Shown here piece by piece: positions 13,582 through 13,938 of a stretch of DNA of 13,938 bases; the first letter of the stretch is position 1; each line of letters starts with the position of its first letter. The stretch lies in the NCBI GenBank assembly GCA_036733305.1, contig DAINAT010000099.1, positions 1 through 13,938 of the forward strand. Direction: 5' to 3'. This DNA comes from UBA7672 sp036733305 (GTDB taxonomy: Bacteria; Pseudomonadota; Alphaproteobacteria; Caulobacterales; Hyphomonadaceae). The translations under genes were made by a program, and so were the position numbers. The notes beneath the pieces were generated by a model. The model did not search any database, was not told the DNA's origin, and saw only the letters and a program-made list of their open reading frames with translations.

Positions 13582-13607
13582 GTAGCGTGCATCAACGATG
13601 CACCACG
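13582..13607. repeat. Degenerate single hairpin of the REPIN-like family
   Basis: GTGCATC (13587-13593), AAC, GATGCAC (13597-13603), preceded by GTAGC and followed by CACG, is a partial relative of the GTAGGGTGCATC arm. It lies 78 bp before a complete copy. Confidence 0.6.
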
Positions 13608-13680
13608 CCACACCCACGAAAGCCAGTTCCTTGTCCCGCTCCTCCCGACGCAAGTCGGGACCCAGAGCCACGCCCACCGT

Positions 13681-13737
13681 GTAGGGTGCATCTTGATGCA
13701 CCGTGACCGAACCCAGGTGCATCAAGATGCACCCTAC
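13681..13737. repeat. REPIN-like double palindrome, copy 3 (perfect)
   Basis: The left arm (13681-13702) and right arm (13716-13737) are perfect 22-bp reverse complements around a 13-nt centre. Each arm is itself a hairpin, GGTGCATC-TT-GATGCACC or GGTGCATC-AA-GATGCACC. This is the cleanest copy in the window and probably the most recent insertion. Confidence 0.85.
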
Positions 13738-13938
13738 ATCCCCACGCTGCGCGATCCGAAACTGGGGGATAGAGCGGGACAGATTCATGGGACGGCGAAA
13801 TCCCATCCCAAGCAATCTCAACGCCCTACACGCCCAAACTGTAGGACGGAGCCTCCCAGAATCTACGGCGCCCAGAACCGGGTTATACTGCCCCCGCACC
13901 TGACAAACGGGAGGTCTTGGAACGCGTCCGAGCTCAAG

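Larger units (their letters stand above)
13540..13938. other. 399-bp stretch from the trmJ start to the right edge
   Basis: Apart from the two repeat copies it holds a 6-bp hairpin ATGGGA/TCCCAT (13787-13806), a possible -10 box TATACT (13884-13889) without a good -35, and a ribosome-binding-site-like GGGAGG (13909-13914). These point to a + strand gene starting at or just beyond the edge. The only in-window start candidate, TTG at 13917, is too close to GGGAGG for me to call a gene. Confidence 0.4.

Noticed and set aside
13681..13737. CRISPR-like repeats formed by the GGTGCATC arms
   Set aside because: The arms are inverted, not direct, and the copies are scattered over separate intergenic regions without regular spacers.
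13917..13938. Start of a new + strand gene at TTG 13917
   Set aside because: The gap to GGGAGG is only two bases and only seven codons are visible; a start beyond the window edge is as likely.

Overview
The window looks like chromosomal DNA from a GC-rich alphaproteobacterium, probably of the Caulobacterales / Hyphomonadaceae type. This rests on the strong G/C bias at third codon positions, a 205-residue ribosomal protein S4, a TonB-dependent receptor and head-GIN lipoproteins. The assignment is an inference from gene content; there is no rRNA here to settle it.

Layout. The left edge carries the 3' end of rimO (+). After a palindromic repeat element come three paralogous exported head-GIN-domain (DUF2807) proteins on the + strand at 454-2838. 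The first has a classical signal peptide; the second and third are lipoproteins 17 nt apart in one operon. A small lipoprotein gene follows on the - strand (2965-3342). An 818-bp stretch (3343-4160) then holds only degraded or fragmentary coding signal and a strong hairpin. Housekeeping genes follow: a PPK2-family polyphosphate kinase (-), rpsD (-) and a TerC/YjbE-type membrane protein (+). Next is a block read on the - strand: a BlaI-family repressor (11555-11950) overlapping a BlaR1-like M56 membrane metallopeptidase with a coiled-coil and ankyrin-repeat tail (9232-11562), then a TonB-dependent receptor (6888-9083) with a TTG start. A small Ala/Ser-rich exported protein diverges from blaI, and a TrmJ-type RNA methyltransferase (-) lies near the right edge.

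How the parts may work together. A 16-bp palindrome, AACTA-N6-TAGTT, occurs exactly twice by my reading: in the predicted promoter of the first head-GIN gene (366-381) and in the predicted promoter of the BlaI/M56 operon (12085-12100). Each exact site has an imperfect second copy over the predicted start of transcription (388-403 and 12037-12052). I infer that the BlaI-type repressor controls itself and the head-GIN gene about 11 kb away, with the M56/ankyrin protein as signal transducer. That would be an envelope-sensing circuit with no beta-lactamase and no penicillin-binding sensor domain. A second shared motif (TCGAWTATCGATAA) links the blaI promoter and the small lipoprotein promoter.

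Dispersed palindromic (REPIN-like) elements built on GGTGCATC/GATGCACC lie in three intergenic regions, with a degenerate single copy in the last. I see no rRNA, tRNA, CRISPR array, insertion sequence or prophage.
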